Source: DTU032 sp964346175 (GTDB lineage: Bacteria; Bacillota; Clostridia; Saccharofermentanales; DTU023). Taken from it: DNA of 51,252 bases. The stretch spans positions 1 through 51,252 of the forward strand of contig CAYFTG010000009.1 in the NCBI GenBank assembly GCA_964346175.1, written 5' to 3'. The notes below the pieces were generated by a model. That model saw only the letters and a list, made by a program, of their open reading frames with translations, made no database searches and was not told where the DNA came from. The translations under genes and the position numbers were made by a program. This document shows positions 49,919 to 51,252 of this stretch, piece by piece; within the stretch, counting starts at the first letter, position 1; each line of letters begins with the position of its first letter.

Positions 49919-50170
49919 TTATACCCCGCGACCGGTCAATAAATACAGAACCATTGATAAGATAGCGAACGACATGGCAAAGACTACTGACAGTCGAGCC
50001 AGAACCGCATCCTTGGTTCGTTTCTTTGTTTTTCCATAAAAAGTATCTGAACTATCACCTGTAAGTGCACCTAAGCCCTTGGATTTAGACTCCTGCAAAA
50101 ACACAGTGAGAATAAGTCCAATACATACAATTACATAAATGATACCGAGAACTACTTGTAAGGTATCCAT
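49919..50170 (-). CDS. secG: preprotein translocase subunit SecG
   Basis: SecG is part of the SecYEG channel. The 83-residue protein has two membrane helices (about 4-24 and 57-77) and the conserved loop LQESKSKGLGALTGDSSDTFYG. ATG 50170 follows ATGGAGGT. It is a single-gene unit with a terminator 37 bp downstream. Confidence 0.95.
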   Translation of the reverse strand: MDTLQVVLGIIYVIVCIGLILTVFLQESKSKGLGALTGDSSDTFYGKTKKRTKDAVLARLSVVFAMSFAILSMVLYLLTGRGV

Positions 50171-50277
50171 TGCTAACCTCCATAAGCTACTATACGCCGA
50201 ATGATGATATCACAGTGAAGGGTGAAAAGGCAAATTTTTTGCACATTTTCATCATTTGTTTGCAAACTGTGTCTTAA

Positions 50278-51252
50278 GTAAAAAGAATATGTTTTTACAA
50301 GATAACTTCTTTTCGTGGATTTCAGTTTGAGATTATTTCCCAGGATGATCTGTCCGCATCCGATCTGGAAATTCAACTCGATACCGACGCAGGCTTTAGC
50401 TATTTCTTGGAAGAGGTAGATCTTCTAAATCAAATTAGTAATCAGAATACGGATCACCCACCCTTCCCTCTCTCCTTGTTCCGAACATATCAAAACATGG
50501 ACTGGAAGGAATACTTAGACCTTTATCATGCAAATTATATGTTTGTAGAAACTGAGGACGAGTCCTATCGTTCCAAACATGAGAAATTCAATGAGATTAA
50601 CGACAGCCATATGGCCGGATTACAGCAATGGTATAAAAACAATCCTGTTCAATATAAGGTCTATACAGTTGAGTTAAATTTGCAAGATATAATGGCTGCC
50701 CGCGTAGATCAGCTTAAGCAAATGACGATCACGTACAAAGGCAAAACTCATGATTTCGATTTAGATTTGTCATTTAATTATGATGATGCGCTAATAGCAA
50801 CCTCTGTTGGTGAAGAGAATTTGATTGCAACTATAGCCATGATAGGCGTCAATATACCCTTGTCTGAAGATGGCCTCTTCCAGCTCCCACATATTGATTT
50901 AAATGTGCCAGGAGATTTAACCATTACCGATATGTCTCTTTATGGTTCTGACTCTGTAAGTGTTGAAAGTGCTAACTTCTCCATTCAATCACCCACAATG
51001 ACACTTGATCAGAAATGGACCAGCGGTGACAGACTTGAACTATCAAGCGGTTCCTTGGTGCGAGTATCACCTCTAATTCGAGACGAATCCATCAAGGGCA
51101 GAACTACAAACCATAAGACTTATTATTTTCTCATTAAATATGAAATCGATGGGCTCGAAGGAAGCAGTCATTGCGAAATAGTCGCATACAGCAAAGCAAA
51201 TCCCTACGAAGCTGTAGCTATGCATTTAGATGGAATCGATATTACCCCCTAC
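50278..51252 (+). CDS. unrecognised large protein, no credible start codon, runs off the right edge (possible 5'-truncated or frameshifted gene)
   Basis: The frame is open for 325 codons from 50278 to the window end. The first ATG is at 50497, but the 73 codons before it look coding (acidic, with DDLSASDLEIQLDTDAGFSY). No ribosome binding site suits any start. An ATG at 50289 in another frame gives a short peptide that stops at 50328; a one-base indel in the T-rich stretch there would join the two. The sequence is rich in Asp, Ser and Thr and appears beta-rich, with long alternating strands (IDLNVPGDLTITDMSL). I do not recognise a family. Either a real start is non-standard, or the gene has lost its 5' end next to secG. 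Confidence 0.55.

Overview
The window looks like a chromosomal segment of a strictly anaerobic, amino-acid-fermenting member of the Clostridia (Bacillota). Support comes from a complete selenium-dependent glycine reductase operon, an S12 protein with the Gram-positive type insertion, IreB, DUF4364 and DUF1292 proteins, a flavodiiron protein with rubredoxin, AGGAGG-type ribosome binding sites and several GTG/TTG starts. No rRNA, tRNA, CRISPR array, integrase or transposase was recognised.

Region 1 (1-5860) is a selenium region. A cut-off class V aminotransferase of the selenocysteine-lyase/cysteine-desulfurase type is divergent from yedE (putative Se transporter), a TusA/YedF-like protein and a DUF3343 protein, followed by selA and selB. 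selD and selC are not seen here. Region 2 (5846-14743, minus strand) reads grdX-grdE-grdB-trxB-trxA-grdA-grdC-grdD and then a DUF2156 gene. GrdB and GrdA are selenoproteins with in-frame TGA codons at 11968-11970 (Sec350) and 10040-10042 (Sec44), each followed by a SECIS-like hairpin. The selenium genes of region 1 therefore serve the glycine reductase of region 2: glycine plus reduced thioredoxin gives acetyl phosphate and ammonia.

Region 3 (14877-22037, minus) holds lon and the str operon rpsL-rpsG-fusA-tuf, which is not preceded by rpoBC. Region 4 (22250-26475, plus) holds cysK, cysE with a Cys/Asp-rich tail, and a two-gene AmmeMemoRadiSam cassette flanked by 26-bp direct copies of a palindromic GTGCCAGGCAC element. 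Region 5 (26575-30295, minus) is a three-gene NAD(P) transhydrogenase operon whose PntB carries two tandem NADP-binding dIII domains, the most unusual protein in the window.

Region 6 (30661-38376) has a TetR regulator with a Gfo/Idh/MocA oxidoreductase and a DUF503 protein, then an ArsR-type regulator controlling a pair of ABC exporter half-transporters, then a DUF4364 regulator. Region 7 (38438-42088, minus) has a flavodiiron protein, a 53-residue rubredoxin, a divergent CobT and UppP. Region 8 (42166-49451, minus) runs mtaB-ireB-ruvX, then two DUF1292 genes, a CPBP protease and a 1093-residue membrane-anchored propeller/glycosidase-like protein. The DUF1292 unit has its own promoter and a 78-nt inverted-repeat leader. 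Region 9 (49590-51252) has a His-less HPr-like protein, secG, and an unrecognised long reading frame without a credible start that runs off the right edge.

The best candidates for something new are the double-dIII transhydrogenase, the repeat-flanked AmmeMemoRadiSam cassette, the DUF1292 leader, and the propeller plus apparently inactive glycosidase surface protein. All coordinates and alignments were worked out by eye.
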